A DNA stretch of 64,000 nucleotides from Shinella pollutisoli (GCF_024609765.1 NZ_JANFDG010000001.1:1-64000); one strand, 5' to 3'. Shown: positions 54,886-64,000, numbered from the stretch's first letter. The notes: generated by a model from the letters alone, not told the origin. Translations and numbers: made by a program.

Positions 54886-55811
54886 TTGATGACGCCCCTG
54901 GCGCGCGCATCGGCGACGAGCACGGCGAGTGCCGAGGAGAGGAGCCGCGCGCGCTCGTCGTCGGCCCGGCTCGTCAGGATCACCGGCACGCGCGCGCCGA
55001 GCACGATGCCCGCCGCCTCCGCCCCGCCGAGGAAGGTCAGCTGCTTGGCGAGCATGTTGCCGGCCTCGATGTCCGGCACGACGAGGATGTCCGCATCGCC
55101 CGCCACCTGCGAGACGATGCCCTTCTCGCGCGCGGCGGCGCGGCTGATGGCGTTGTCGAGCGCGAGCGGGCCGTCGATCAGGCAGCCGGTGATCTGCCCG
55201 CGGTCGGCCATCTTGCAGAGCGCCGCGGCATCGAGCGTCGCCTGCATCTTCGGATTGACGGTCTCGACGGCGGCAAGCACGGCGACCTTCGGCGGCACCG
55301 CCTCGCCGAAGACGACGCGCCAGAGGTCGACGGCATTCTGGACGATGTCGGCCTTGGCCACGAGGTCCGGCAGGATGTTGACGGCCGCGTCGGTGATGAC
55401 GAAGGGCTTCGGATAGGTGGCGATGCTCATCAGGTAGGCGTGCGAGATCCGCCGCTCGGTGCGCAGGCCGGAGCTCGCGCCGACGATGGCGCCGAGCAGC
55501 TCGTCGGTGTGGAGCGCCCCCTTCATGATGGCGTCGACATGGCGGCCGGCGGCGAGCTCGGCGGCCCTGGCGGCGGCGGCATGGCTGTGCTCGGTGTCGA
55601 CGACCTCCCAGCCGGCGATGTCGATTTCCGCCGCGGCCGCCGCCTCGGCGATCCGCGCGGCCGGGCCGACGAGGACGGGGACGATCAGCCCTCCGCGGGC
55701 CGCCTCCTGCGCGGCCTCGATCACGTTCGCCCTCACCGGATGGACGATGGCCGTGCGCGCCGGCGGCAGCGTCCGGCAGAGGTCGAGAATGGCGTCGGTC
55801 TGTCGGCTCAT
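54882..55811 (-). CDS. pta: Phosphate acetyl/butyryltransferase
   Basis: 309 residues of the PTA_PTB family, converting acetyl-CoA plus phosphate to acetyl-P. Typical: RANVIEAAQEAARGGLIVPVLVGP at the N-terminus, DAIMKGALHTDELLGAIV, DAAVNILPDLVAKADIVQNAV, ALDNAISRAAAREKGI, and VPDIEAGNMLAKQLTFLGGAEAAGIVLGARVPVILTSRADD. The compact length suits the Ptb-like type, so butyryl specificity is possible. Coupled to ackA. ATG has GAGGG upstream. Confidence 0.85.
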   Translation of the reverse strand: MSRQTDAILDLCRTLPPARTAIVHPVRANVIEAAQEAARGGLIVPVLVGPAARIAEAAAAAEIDIAGWEVVDTEHSHAAAARAAELAAGRHVDAIMKGALHTDELLGAIVGASSGLRTERRISHAYLMSIATYPKPFVITDAAVNILPDLVAKADIVQNAVDLWRVVFGEAVPPKVAVLAAVETVNPKMQATLDAAALCKMADRGQITGCLIDGPLALDNAISRAAAREKGIVSQVAGDADILVVPDIEAGNMLAKQLTFLGGAEAAGIVLGARVPVILTSRADDERARLLSSALAVLVADARARGVIK

Positions 55812-56005
55812 CGGATCACCCTCGCCCGGCCGGAGGCGCGCTGCGTTTCGGAATCGGCCCGCCCGCAACTTACAGGCGGCGCGCCGCCGGCGCGACAGGA
55901 AATTCGCCCGGAGCGACGGCGCCGCACGGCAGGAATGGCACGGACGCGGACGTTGATATATCGTTCCGCGAGAGGCCAGCCCGAGGACGACAAAGAGAGG
56001 TTCCC

Positions 56006-58153
56006 TTGACAGACACGGCAATCGCCGCGCCGACGACGCGCCCGGTCCCGCGCCGGTGGCTGCCGCTGGCGGAGGCGGGCTATCTCCTGCTCGTCTTCGC
56101 CTCGCTCGTCTCCTTCGGCGCCGTCTATCCGCTGCCGCTCGCCTCCTGCATCCTGCTTGCCGCCCTGCTCTCGATGGCGGGGCTTGCCGAGAGCGGCCGG
56201 CCGGTGCGGACGCGGGCGATCTTCAACGCGGCCGTCGCCCTCCTTCTCGCGCTGACGCTGTGGATCGGGCTGCAGACGCTGCCGATGCCGGTCGCCGATC
56301 TCGCCGCGCCGATCTGGCGGGAGCTGCCGGCCTTCGGCATCGCGGACGGGCGCAACAGCATTTCCGTCGCGCCCGCCGAGACGGTGGCCGGATGGCTGCG
56401 GCTCGTGCTGCCGTTCCTGGCCTTCCTCGCCGGCCTCCTGATCTTCCGCACGGACGAGCGGGCGCGCGCGGCCTTCGCCCTGTTCGCGCTCGGCGGCGGG
56501 CTTCTCGCGACCCTCTGCCTTGCGGAGTTCCTCCTGCTGCCAGGGAGCCTGCTGCTCTCCGAGCGGCAATACGACCAGGGCGGCTTCACCCTCACCTTCG
56601 TCAACCGCAACACGGCGGCGACCTGCCTCGGCCTCATCGTGCTGATGCTGCTGGTGCGGACGGGTGAGGAATGGGCGAAGCTCGACCGCAACCGCCTGCT
56701 CGCCTGGATCATGAACGGCACCCCGCTCGGGCGGTCCGTGCGGCCATGGCCCCTCCTCCTCCAGCCCGCCCTGCTCGCCGTCGTCCTCGCCGCCCTCGCG
56801 CTCACGCGGTCGCGGGCGGGCATCGCCTCCACGGCGGCGGGCGCGGCGGTGCTCGTGGTGCTCCTCGCCTGGTCCGGCGGCGGACCGGCGCCGGCCGGCT
56901 TCACGCGGCGGCGGCGCGGCCGCGCCGGCAAGGCGCTGCGCACAATCCTCGCGCTTGCCGCCGTCCTCCTCGCCGTCGCCTTCCTCGCGCCGCAGACGAT
57001 TTTCCGGGCGGAGGTGCAGGGCGGCGACGACGGGCGCTTCTGCATCCTGGATGGGCTGTTCGCCGCCGCACGCGACAATCTCCTCACCGGCGGCGGCTTC
57101 GGCGCCTTCGCCTTCGTCTTCAGCCCCTACCGCGACCCGGTCTGCGGCACCGCCAATGTCTGGGACAAGGCGCACAATCTCTATCTCGAGGGGCTCATCG
57201 GGCTCGGCATCCCGTTCGTTCCCCTGCTCCTCGCCGCCCTCTGGGCGCTGGCATGGGCCTACGGCACGGGCCTTCGGCAGCGGCGCAGCCTGCGCGCCTA
57301 TCCGGCGGCAGGCCTTGCCGGTCTCGTGCTGGTGCTCTCGCACAGCGCGCTGGACTTCCCGCTCCAGGTGCCGGGCATGGCCGTCTTCTACGCGATGTTC
57401 GCCGCACTGACGGTGACGCTCTCGCTCGGCCGGCGACAGCTGCCGGAGGCGCCCGGCCCGATCCGGCGGGTCCCCGCCTCGGGGGCGGCTCTCGTCGCGA
57501 TCGCGCTGCTCGGCACGGTGCTTGCCGCCTTCGACGCCCGGGATGCCGCGGCCGGTGCCGCCGTGCGCCGCTTCGCCCGCGCGCTCGATGCCGGCCGCCA
57601 GGTCGACGATGCGGCGCTCGCCGCGCTCATCGCCGGGCACATGCCGGCCGACCGGCTGACGGGCTGCAAGGCCGCGGTGCTGCGTCCGTCGCTCACGGTG
57701 CTGCTGGCGGCCCTCGACCGGACCGACCGCGACCGGGCCTACGAGGACTGGGCGGCGCGGCTCGCAGCGGCGGAGGAACAGGTGCGCCACGGGCTTTCCT
57801 GCATGCCGGCGGACGGCAATCTCTGGCTGCGCCTGGCGATGCTGCGGCAGGCCGGCGGCGAAGTGGCCGCCGAGCAGGCGCGCCTGATGGCGCTTTCCCA
57901 GCAGCTCAATCCGTCCGAGGGCCGCCTGCTCACCGGCCGTCTCGCCCATTGGAACCGGCTGTCGGCCGCGACCGTGGCGCTGGCGCGGGAAGAGGCGGCG
58001 GCGGACCTGCGCAACGGGCTCGTCTACCTTCCGCCGCCGGAGCTGCAGGCCGTCCTGGCTACACAATCGCAGGCGATGGCCGATCTCCTCCGGGAAACGC
58101 TGCCGCTCATTCCCGAGGAACGCCGCAAGGCGCTCGGTCCGCTCGGCGGATAG
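56006..58153 (+). CDS. O-antigen ligase/Wzy-like polymerase membrane protein
   Basis: 715 residues. The first ~460 contain about ten or more membrane segments (e.g. AGYLLLVFASLVSFGAVYPL, LRLVLPFLAFLAGLLIFRT) with the FTLTFVNRNTAATCLGL and FILARNDNLLTGGGFGAF-like features of the Wzy_C/RfaL fold; here DNLLTGGGFGAFAFVFSPY and WDKAHNLYLEGLIGLGIP are the diagnostic loop. The C-terminal ~200 residues are soluble and helical. Likely polymerises exopolysaccharide repeats in the periplasm. TTG start at 56006 with GAGAGG upstream. Confidence 0.8.
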   Translation: MTDTAIAAPTTRPVPRRWLPLAEAGYLLLVFASLVSFGAVYPLPLASCILLAALLSMAGLAESGRPVRTRAIFNAAVALLLALTLWIGLQTLPMPVADLAAPIWRELPAFGIADGRNSISVAPAETVAGWLRLVLPFLAFLAGLLIFRTDERARAAFALFALGGGLLATLCLAEFLLLPGSLLLSERQYDQGGFTLTFVNRNTAATCLGLIVLMLLVRTGEEWAKLDRNRLLAWIMNGTPLGRSVRPWPLLLQPALLAVVLAALALTRSRAGIASTAAGAAVLVVLLAWSGGGPAPAGFTRRRRGRAGKALRTILALAAVLLAVAFLAPQTIFRAEVQGGDDGRFCILDGLFAAARDNLLTGGGFGAFAFVFSPYRDPVCGTANVWDKAHNLYLEGLIGLGIPFVPLLLAALWALAWAYGTGLRQRRSLRAYPAAGLAGLVLVLSHSALDFPLQVPGMAVFYAMFAALTVTLSLGRRQLPEAPGPIRRVPASGAALVAIALLGTVLAAFDARDAAAGAAVRRFARALDAGRQVDDAALAALIAGHMPADRLTGCKAAVLRPSLTVLLAALDRTDRDRAYEDWAARLAAAEEQVRHGLSCMPADGNLWLRLAMLRQAGGEVAAEQARLMALSQQLNPSEGRLLTGRLAHWNRLSAATVALAREEAAADLRNGLVYLPPPELQAVLATQSQAMADLLRETLPLIPEERRKALGPLGG

Positions 58154-58156
58154 GGG

Positions 58157-58921
58157 TCAAGTCCCGGTCCCGCCGGTCATCTCGTTGAGGATCGTGCGCG
58201 CGATGATGCGGGCGTCGAGGGCAAGCGAGAAGGTGCGGATGTACTCGACGTCGCAGGCGATGCGGCGGGCGGCCTTCCATGGATTGTCGGTCGGGCCGCG
58301 CAGCCCGCGGCACTGGGCGAGGCCCGTGAGGCCGGGGCGCATCAGATGGCGGTAGCCGTAGCCGACGACGAGATCCTCATAGGGCCGCCCGGCCGCGAGC
58401 ATGTGGGGCACGTGAGGCCGCGGGCCGACCAGCGACAGGTCGCCCCGCAACACGTTCCAGAGCTGCGGCAGCTCGTCGAGATTGGTCTTGCGCAGGATGC
58501 GGCCAAGCCCGGTGACGCGGCTGTCGGCATCGACGGTCTGGACGAGGCCGCTCGGATCGCAGCGGTCCACATACATCGTGCGGAACTTCAGGATGTCGAA
58601 GGGAACGCCGCCGCGGCCGATGCGGCGCTGGCGGAAGAGCGCCGGCCCGTCGCTTCCGATGCGGACCAGCACAGCGACGACGAAGAGGAACGGCAGCAGC
58701 AGGGTGAGCCCCGTCCCCGCAACGGCGATGTCGAACGCCCGCTTGACGGCGCGCTGAACCCGGCGCGGCGCGCCGGCGGGCGGCGAGATGACGAAGGCGC
58801 GCGCCGGCGCCGGTTCCTTGCCGGCGACCGATCCTGCGGCATCCGGCAGCCGCCGGGCGCGCGCGCCGGGGCGCCATCCTTCCGGTTCCAACGGTCCGGG
58901 ATCGGAAAGAATGTCTTCCAT
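58157..58921 (-). CDS. ExoY-like undecaprenyl-phosphate sugar transferase (priming)
   Basis: 254 residues. C-terminal bacterial sugar transferase domain: KRAFDIAVAGTGLTLLLPFLFVVAVLVR (signature plus the re-entrant membrane helix), FDILKFRTMYVD, KTNLDELPQLWNVLRGDLSLVGPRPHVPHM, and the end HLMRPGLTGLAQCRG. It starts the repeat unit by moving a sugar-1-P to the lipid carrier. The N-terminal ~75 residues are a soluble Pro-rich leader. ATG at 58921 has GAGG upstream; the longer frame does not. Convergent with the Wzy-like gene by three bases. Confidence 0.88.
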   Translation of the reverse strand: MEDILSDPGPLEPEGWRPGARARRLPDAAGSVAGKEPAPARAFVISPPAGAPRRVQRAVKRAFDIAVAGTGLTLLLPFLFVVAVLVRIGSDGPALFRQRRIGRGGVPFDILKFRTMYVDRCDPSGLVQTVDADSRVTGLGRILRKTNLDELPQLWNVLRGDLSLVGPRPHVPHMLAAGRPYEDLVVGYGYRHLMRPGLTGLAQCRGLRGPTDNPWKAARRIACDVEYIRTFSLALDARIIARTILNEMTGGTGT

Positions 58922-59401
58922 GACGACGGCTGCCTCAAGTACTGCAAACAAAAGATCGGCGACGTTTTACTGGATCTGACAAGAGTCAAGGATATCTATA
59001 TTTTGCCCGCGCATCCGGCTGCGGGCTTCAGTCGTTAAACCTTTATTAGCCATAATAGGGGAAACTGCAAGCAGGACGGAAGAAATTCGCGCTTTGGGGG
59101 CGAAATTGCAGCCTCTGCGGGATTTTTCGCGGCTCTCCGGAATTGAGGCAGGAACCGTTCAGCAAAGAGGCCGTTTTGTGGCGAAGATTCCTCGTCATGA
59201 AACCGATATAAAAATCCGTATTGCGTCGCGTGTTTATTCCGCATTTTGCTGGCTGGATTCACCAGTTCAGGAACTTCTCATGCGTCATGGTCTTTGAGTT
59301 CTTGCTTGGCAAACGGATTCTTGCCATATTTCATGAGCGGTGACCTGCTCTCCGGCGACTGTTAATTCATTCGTAGTTTAAGGTTTGGCGGGGACGTTTT
59401 T
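58922..59401. other. AT-rich regulatory region of the EPS export operon
   Basis: 480 bases, clearly AT-richer than average, between the divergent ExoY-like and Wza-like genes. No convincing gene (a 67-codon frame at 59094-59297 lacks a ribosome site). It presumably carries the promoters of both transcription units; no defined operator was recognised. Confidence 0.5.
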
Positions 59402-60598
59402 ATGTTTACGAATTTGAAGTTAGGGCTTGGATTTACGCTCGTCGCCGCGATATTGTCGGGATGTGCGGCGACGCCGCGTGCGGGACCCGACGACCGGGCA
59501 ATAGAAGCCAACGCCTATGTCAAGGTGAGCGCCAAGGACCGCCAGGTCGGCATCGACTATGCGCTCGTCGACATCAACGCGAGCGTGCTTGCCTATTTCG
59601 GCAAGGAGGAGGCCGCAAGCTTCGGCGGTTTCGGCGGCGGCCGCGGCGGCCCGCCGACCCTGCCGCTCGGCGTCGGCGACGTCGTGGCGATCTCCGTCTT
59701 CGAGGCGCAGTCGGGCGGCCTGTTCATTCCGGCCGACGCCGGCAGCCGCCCCGGCAACTTCATCACGCTTCCCGAGCAGACGATCGACCGGGCCGGCACG
59801 ATCAGCGTTCCCTATGCGGGCCGCGTGCGCGCCGCCGGCCGCTCGGTCGACGAGGTGCAGCAGGAGATCGAGGATCTCCTCGCCAACCGCGCCATCGAGC
59901 CGCAGGTGGTCATCACCACGGTCAAGAGCCGGTCGAGCCAGGTGGCGGTGCTCGGCGACGTCCGCGCGCCGGCGAAGTTCGAGCTGAGCCCCGCCGGCGA
60001 CCGCATCCTCGACATGATCTCGCAGGCCGGCGGCCTGAGCGCGCCCGGCATCGAGACCTATGTGACGCTGCAGCGGCGCGGCAAGACCGCGACGGTGCTC
60101 TACGACCACCTCGCCAACACGCCGGCGGAAAACATCTACGTGGCGCCGGGCGACACGATCTTCGTCAATCGCGAGCGCCGCACCTATCTCGCCTTCGGCG
60201 CGACGGGCCTCAGCGGCCGCTTCGACTTCGAGGAGTCCGGCCTGACGCTCGGCGAGGCGCTCGGCAAGGCGGGCGGCCTGCTCGACGGCCGCGCCGATCC
60301 GGCGCAGGTCATGCTCTACCGCACCGTCTCCAGGGACGCGCTCGCCAAGCTCGGCGTCGATACGCGGAAGTTCGCGTCGAACGAGGTGCCGGTGATCTTC
60401 AGGGCGAACCTGCGCGACCCGGCGACCTTCTTCGCGGTGCAGAAGTTCGCGATGCACGACAAGGACATCATCTACGTCTCGAACTCGGACTCGGTCGAGC
60501 TGCTGAAGTTTCTGAACCTGGTCAATTCCGTCTCCTCGACGGCGGCCGGCGTCAGCGGAGACGTGGTGGACACGCGCAACGCGCTGAGGGCGCTGTGA
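59402..60598 (+). CDS. Wza-like polysaccharide export lipoprotein
   Basis: 398 residues. Signal peptide with lipobox LSGC (TLVAAILSGCAATP), then a polysaccharide export (PES) domain: LPLGVGDVVAISVFEAQSGGLF, IDRAGTISVPYAGRVRAAGRSVDEVQQEIEDLL, and SLBB-like repeats (VAVLGDVRAPAKFELSPAGDRILDMISQAGG; IYVAPGDTIFVNRERRTYLAFGATG). Outer-membrane channel for the exopolysaccharide. ATG with GGGGACG upstream. Confidence 0.9.
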   Translation: MFTNLKLGLGFTLVAAILSGCAATPRAGPDDRAIEANAYVKVSAKDRQVGIDYALVDINASVLAYFGKEEAASFGGFGGGRGGPPTLPLGVGDVVAISVFEAQSGGLFIPADAGSRPGNFITLPEQTIDRAGTISVPYAGRVRAAGRSVDEVQQEIEDLLANRAIEPQVVITTVKSRSSQVAVLGDVRAPAKFELSPAGDRILDMISQAGGLSAPGIETYVTLQRRGKTATVLYDHLANTPAENIYVAPGDTIFVNRERRTYLAFGATGLSGRFDFEESGLTLGEALGKAGGLLDGRADPAQVMLYRTVSRDALAKLGVDTRKFASNEVPVIFRANLRDPATFFAVQKFAMHDKDIIYVSNSDSVELLKFLNLVNSVSSTAAGVSGDVVDTRNALRAL

Positions 60599-60673
60599 GG
60601 ACAACGGCGGCGGGGCCTCCCCCGCCGCCTCCTGCATGAAGAACAACGAAGAACGCGAAACAGGAGACGAAAC

Positions 60674-61354
60674 ATGTCTGACGGAATGTTCGCAGTAAAA
60701 CTCGGAAGATTCGTCGCCGGCGTTGCCGGTGCAACCGTCGTGATGTCCGGCATCGCCATCGCGCAGGACGATCCGGCGGCAGCAACGCCCCCCGCAAGCG
60801 CCGCCGAGACGGCCTGCTTCAGCGGCCCGGCCAGGTTGTCCGACGCGGAGATACAGGCGTTCCTCGCCACGCCCGCCTCGCTGCTTGCCGAATTCCCGAG
60901 CGGCGGCCTGCCGCTCTCCACCCGCGTGCGCTCGCTCGCCGGCTCCGACGCGGCCGCGCTCGACCCGATCCTCGGCCTCGTCGCCACCGCGACGTCGAGC
61001 CAGGTCTCGGCGATCGGCGCGGGCCTCGCGCGGGCCGCGCGCGCCTGCCAGACCGTGAACCCGGAATATGCCGCGACGATCCAGGAGAAGGTCGCCTCGC
61101 TCGGCATCGACGCGCTCGAGGTCGCCTTCGAGGCGGCGCTGAAGGAGGTCCAGACCGCGGCGATCGGCGCCGTGGCGGGTGCCGGCGGCGGCGCCATCGG
61201 CGGCGGCGGGGCGATCGGCGGCGGCGGCTCGGCAGGCGGCGGCTCCGGCGGCGCCGGCGGCAGCACGTCGGCCGGCAATTCCAGCGGCAGCTTCTCCGTC
61301 GGCGGCGGTGGCGGCAGCTATACGGAAACGGAAAGCGTCAGCCCGAGCGAATAG
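60674..61354 (+). CDS. Secreted Gly-rich hypothetical protein of the EPS operon
   Basis: 226 residues with a signal peptide (FVAGVAGATVVMSGIAIAQD), a helical domain with two cysteines (ETACFSG near residue 47, ARACQTVNPE near residue 122), and a Gly/Ser-rich tail of ~50 residues (AGAGGGAIGGGG.., SGSFSVGGGGGSY). Sits between Wza-like and Wzc-like genes in the same direction, with a GGAGA ribosome site. Likely a periplasmic or surface component of the exopolysaccharide machinery; not named. Confidence 0.7.
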   Translation: MSDGMFAVKLGRFVAGVAGATVVMSGIAIAQDDPAAATPPASAAETACFSGPARLSDAEIQAFLATPASLLAEFPSGGLPLSTRVRSLAGSDAAALDPILGLVATATSSQVSAIGAGLARAARACQTVNPEYAATIQEKVASLGIDALEVAFEAALKEVQTAAIGAVAGAGGGAIGGGGAIGGGGSAGGGSGGAGGSTSAGNSSGSFSVGGGGGSYTETESVSPSE

Positions 61355-61406
61355 CCGCGGCGCGTTGCTCTCCTCGCGTCCTTTTCAGCGTTCCGGTGGG
61401 GGTGCA

Positions 61407-63707
61407 ATGTTGCAGATGCAGAACCGGTCCGGCGCCATCCGCGCCCAGGACGAATGGCCGGAGGACGACGTTCCCGGCCCATCGATCGACGTCGACCATC
61501 TCCTTGCCGCCGCCAGGCGGCAATGGCGGGTGGTGGCGGCCGGCCTGCTTGCCGGCCTCGTGCTCGCCATCCTCTACGTCCTGACGGCGGTTCCCCTCTA
61601 CACCGCCAGCACGAGCGTGCTCATCGACCGCGAGAACCGCGCGATCGCCGACCAGCTCTCGACGCTCGGGGGCGTCGTCGACGACGAGGCGACGGTGCTG
61701 AGCCAGGTCGAGCTCCTGAAATCCGACACGATCAGCCTCGCCGTCGTCGACAGGCTCAAGCTCACCGGGGACGCCGCCTTCAACGCCTCCGGCGGATCGC
61801 TCTTCGGCAGCGCCGTCTCGGCGCTCCGCACCCTTGCCGACGCGTCGTCCTGGTTCTCCGCCGAGGCCGAGCCCGCGGGCGAGGACGAGGCCCGGCGGCA
61901 GGCGGCCTCCGCCCGCGTGCAGGCCGGCATGACGGTCAGCCGCGTCGGCCGCACCTACGTGCTGGAGATCGCCTACGTCTCGCCCTCGCCGGAGCTTTCC
62001 GCGCGCATCGCCCGCGCCATCGCCGACGCCTATCTCACCGACAAGCTCGATTCCAAGTACCAGGCGACGCGCCGGGCCGGCGCCTGGCTGCAGGAGCGCA
62101 TCGAGGAGCTCCGGCAGAAGTCGCTGGAGACGGACCTCGCCGTCCAGAAGTTCCGCACGGCCAACGGGCTCGTCTCGACCGGCGGCGGCCGGCTCGTCAC
62201 CGACCAGCAGCTCGCCGAGCTCAACAGCGCCCTCATCGTCGCCCAGGCCGACACGGCCAAGGCACAGGCCAATCTCGACCGCATCCGCGACATCATCGGC
62301 AAGGGCCAGACGGACGCGATCGTGACGGACGTGCTCGACAGCTCCGTGTCGAACAAGCTGCGGGAGAAGTATCTCGACGCCTCCAAGCGCGAGGCGGAGA
62401 TCGCCGACCGGCTCGGGCCGAACCACACGCAGGCGGTCCGCCTGCGCGGCGAGATGCGCGAGTACCAGCGGCTGATGTTCGAGGAGCTCGGCCGCATCGC
62501 CGAGAGCTACCAGAGCAATCTCGACGTGGCCAAGAGCCGAGAGAGGAGCCTGACGGAGAGCGTGGCGCAGGCGACGGGCATCAGCGCGTCGGCCAACGAG
62601 ACGCAGGTGCAGCTGCGCGAGCTGGAGCGCGAGGCGGAGACCTACAAGAACCTCTACCAGACCTTCCTGCAACGCTATCAGGAGGCGATCCAGCAGCAGT
62701 CGTTCCCCGTCACGGAGGCCCGCATCATCTCGCATGCCGCCACGCCGACCCGGCCGAGCCATCCGCGCAAGGCGCTGGTGCTGGCCTTCTCGCTCGTGCT
62801 GGGCTGCTGCGCCGGCGTCGGCCTCGCCGCCTTCCGCGAGTTCCGCGACCGCTTCTTCCGCACGGGCGACCAGGTGCGCGACGTGCTCGGCCAGGAGTTC
62901 CTGGGGATCGCGCCGCTGGTCGACGGCGGAGGCCTCCGCCGCGTCGAGGACGTGGAGGCGGACGGCTTCCACCCGCGCGCCGTGCGCAAGCCGAACGCGA
63001 TCGTCAACCACGTGATCGACCATCCGCTCTCGGCCTTCGCCGAAACGATGCGCAGCGCCAAGATCGCCGCCGACCTCAGCCTTTCCGACAGGCCGTCCCG
63101 GGTGATCGGCGTCGTCTCGGTGCTGCCGGGCGAAGGCAAGTCGACGGTGGCTATCAACTTCGCCGAGCTGCTGGCGAGCCAGGGGGCGAAGGCCCTCCTG
63201 ATCGACGCGGACCTGCGCAATCCCGGCACGACGCGCGCGATCGGCCGCCATGCCGATGCGGGCCTCGTCGAGGCCGTGATGGAGGGGCGCCCGGTCAGGG
63301 ATCTCCTGCTGGTGAACCAGAAGACGAAGCTCGCCTTCCTGCCCGCCGTCGTAAAGCGGCGCATCCCGCATTCGTCCGAGCTGCTCGCCTCGATGGGCAT
63401 GGCGCAGGTGCTGTCGGCGGCCACGCAGCATTTCGACTACGTGATCCTCGACCTGCCGCCGCTCGGCCCGGTCGTCGACGCGCGGGCGATCGCCTCCAAG
63501 GTCGACGGGTTCATCTTCGTCGTGGAATGGGGCAAGACCGCCCGCCACGTCGTCCGGCAGACGCTGCGCAACGAGCCGACGATCGCCGAGAAATGCCTCG
63601 GCGTCGTCCTCAACAAGGTCGATATCGAAAAGATGAGGCTCTACCGGGAATACGGATCGTCGGAATACTACTATTCCCGCTACTCGGCCTACTACCGGGA
63701 GGGTTGA
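61407..63707 (+). CDS. Wzc-like BY-kinase / polysaccharide co-polymerase
   Basis: 766 residues. N-terminal Wzz domain with two membrane segments (VVAAGLLAGLVLAILYVLTAV near residue 36 and ALVLAFSLVLGCCAGVGLAA near residue 455), long coiled periplasmic part with PxxP-type PTRPSHPRK before TM2, then a cytoplasmic tyrosine kinase domain with Walker A VLPGEGKSTVAINFAE, A' LLIDADLRNPG, Walker B VILDLPPLGPVVDA and a C-terminal Tyr cluster (YREYGSSEYYYSRYSAYY). Controls chain length. ATG at 61407 follows GGTGGGGG. Confidence 0.9.
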   Translation: MLQMQNRSGAIRAQDEWPEDDVPGPSIDVDHLLAAARRQWRVVAAGLLAGLVLAILYVLTAVPLYTASTSVLIDRENRAIADQLSTLGGVVDDEATVLSQVELLKSDTISLAVVDRLKLTGDAAFNASGGSLFGSAVSALRTLADASSWFSAEAEPAGEDEARRQAASARVQAGMTVSRVGRTYVLEIAYVSPSPELSARIARAIADAYLTDKLDSKYQATRRAGAWLQERIEELRQKSLETDLAVQKFRTANGLVSTGGGRLVTDQQLAELNSALIVAQADTAKAQANLDRIRDIIGKGQTDAIVTDVLDSSVSNKLREKYLDASKREAEIADRLGPNHTQAVRLRGEMREYQRLMFEELGRIAESYQSNLDVAKSRERSLTESVAQATGISASANETQVQLRELEREAETYKNLYQTFLQRYQEAIQQQSFPVTEARIISHAATPTRPSHPRKALVLAFSLVLGCCAGVGLAAFREFRDRFFRTGDQVRDVLGQEFLGIAPLVDGGGLRRVEDVEADGFHPRAVRKPNAIVNHVIDHPLSAFAETMRSAKIAADLSLSDRPSRVIGVVSVLPGEGKSTVAINFAELLASQGAKALLIDADLRNPGTTRAIGRHADAGLVEAVMEGRPVRDLLLVNQKTKLAFLPAVVKRRIPHSSELLASMGMAQVLSAATQHFDYVILDLPPLGPVVDARAIASKVDGFIFVVEWGKTARHVVRQTLRNEPTIAEKCLGVVLNKVDIEKMRLYREYGSSEYYYSRYSAYYREG

Positions 63708-63726
63708 GCCGGGCCGGCAGGGCCGT

Positions 63727-64000
63727 TCACGACGCGACCGCCACAGCAGCCCTGGCGACGGCCCTGACGACGGGACCGAGCCACAGCGTGGCGCCGACGT
63801 GCGAGAACGCGACGGCCCAGGGCAGGAGCCCGATGCCGACGAGGACGGGCAGCGGCCACGACCGGGCGCCTTCCGGCGCCAGGCCGCGGGCGCGCAGGAC
63901 CAGCAGCAGATAGACGGCCCCCGTCATGTGGAAGGATATCCAGCGTCCCCAGTCGATCGCGACCGGATAGAGGGCGGCGAAGGGAAGGCCGACGGCGGCG
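63727..64000 (-). CDS. Polytopic membrane protein, partial (N-terminus beyond window)
   Basis: The frame runs off the right edge on the minus strand: an in-frame ATG at 63927 exists, but the upstream codons (AVGLPFAALYPVAIDWGRWISFH) continue a membrane protein, so the start lies outside. Visible are hydrophobic segments MTGAVYLLLVLRARG and LPVLVGIGLLPWAVAFS. The DWGRW segment recalls EpsG-like polymerases, but only the C-terminus is seen. Belongs to the EPS cluster; function undecided. Confidence 0.5.
   Translation of the reverse strand, partial: AAVGLPFAALYPVAIDWGRWISFHMTGAVYLLLVLRARGLAPEGARSWPLPVLVGIGLLPWAVAFSHVGATLWLGPVVRAVARAAVAVAS

Noticed and set aside
51008-54910. A 1300-codon minus-strand open frame opposite the dehydrogenase and ackA
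   Set aside because: It is an antisense shadow caused by high third-position GC. The product is Leu/Ala/Val/Arg filler, and the real genes in this stretch carry clear domains.
55808-58066. A 752-codon minus-strand frame opposite the Wzy-like gene
   Set aside because: Antisense shadow with repetitive Arg/Glu/Gly composition; the membrane protein on the plus strand is the coherent one.

Overview
The window is a very GC-rich bacterial chromosome segment. Its gene content points to the alphaproteobacterial order Hyphomicrobiales, most likely a Rhizobiaceae member (Shinella/Ensifer/Rhizobium-like): hisS-hisZ-hisG, a plant/alphaproteobacterial-type gshA, DUF1127 proteins, a GppA with a basic N-terminal extension, ExoY-type exopolysaccharide genes, and nine intergenic blocks of palindromic mosaic repeats of the RIME type. 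Genus cannot be fixed by reading alone.

Layout. 1-165 is the right end of an IS200/IS605-like element (last 29 codons of TnpA plus terminal hairpin). 560-32514 is backbone: a ferredoxin reductase and GST, the his operon (hisS, hisZ, hisG, a methyltransferase), two tandem secreted L,D-transpeptidases, glycolate oxidase glcDEF with a divergent LysR gene, a FadR-type regulator, Nudix, PiT phosphate transporter, rsmE, gshA, a DUF1127/LysR divergent pair, guaB, an MFS exporter, and rlmE-ppx/gppA.

32740-43881 is the accessory region. A tRNA-Gln(CTG) gene carries an integrated ~11 kb element bounded by an 18-bp direct repeat of the tRNA 3' end. It encodes a tyrosine integrase, a MobV-like relaxase with a small coupled partner, and a second HUH protein resembling a rolling-circle Rep. 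It also has an XRE regulator with a GrlR-like C-terminal half, a coupled three-gene envelope cassette, several unknown small proteins, and a strongly folded non-coding segment that could be an RNA or a single-strand origin. Both ends carry the same pair of ACCCCCAC octamers at 13-bp pitch, probably integrase arm sites. About 1 kb after attR holds no convincing gene.

44897-55811 returns to backbone: a cupin-XRE regulator divergent from an omega-aminotransferase, the modE / modABC molybdate locus, a DUF1127 gene followed by four tandem hairpins each exposing CCUCCUCCC in the loop (minus strand; the CcsR/cuckoo sRNA arrangement), a dimethylglycine/sarcosine dehydrogenase-like gene, and coupled pta-ackA. 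56006-64000 is the start of an exopolysaccharide cluster (Wzy-like polymerase, ExoY-like priming transferase, Wza-like export lipoprotein, a secreted Gly-rich protein, a Wzc-like BY-kinase, and a truncated membrane protein).

Almost all backbone coding pairs use 4-bp stop/start overlaps (ATGA/GTGA) within operons, which helped fix starts. Function calls rest on motifs read by eye; no database search was run.
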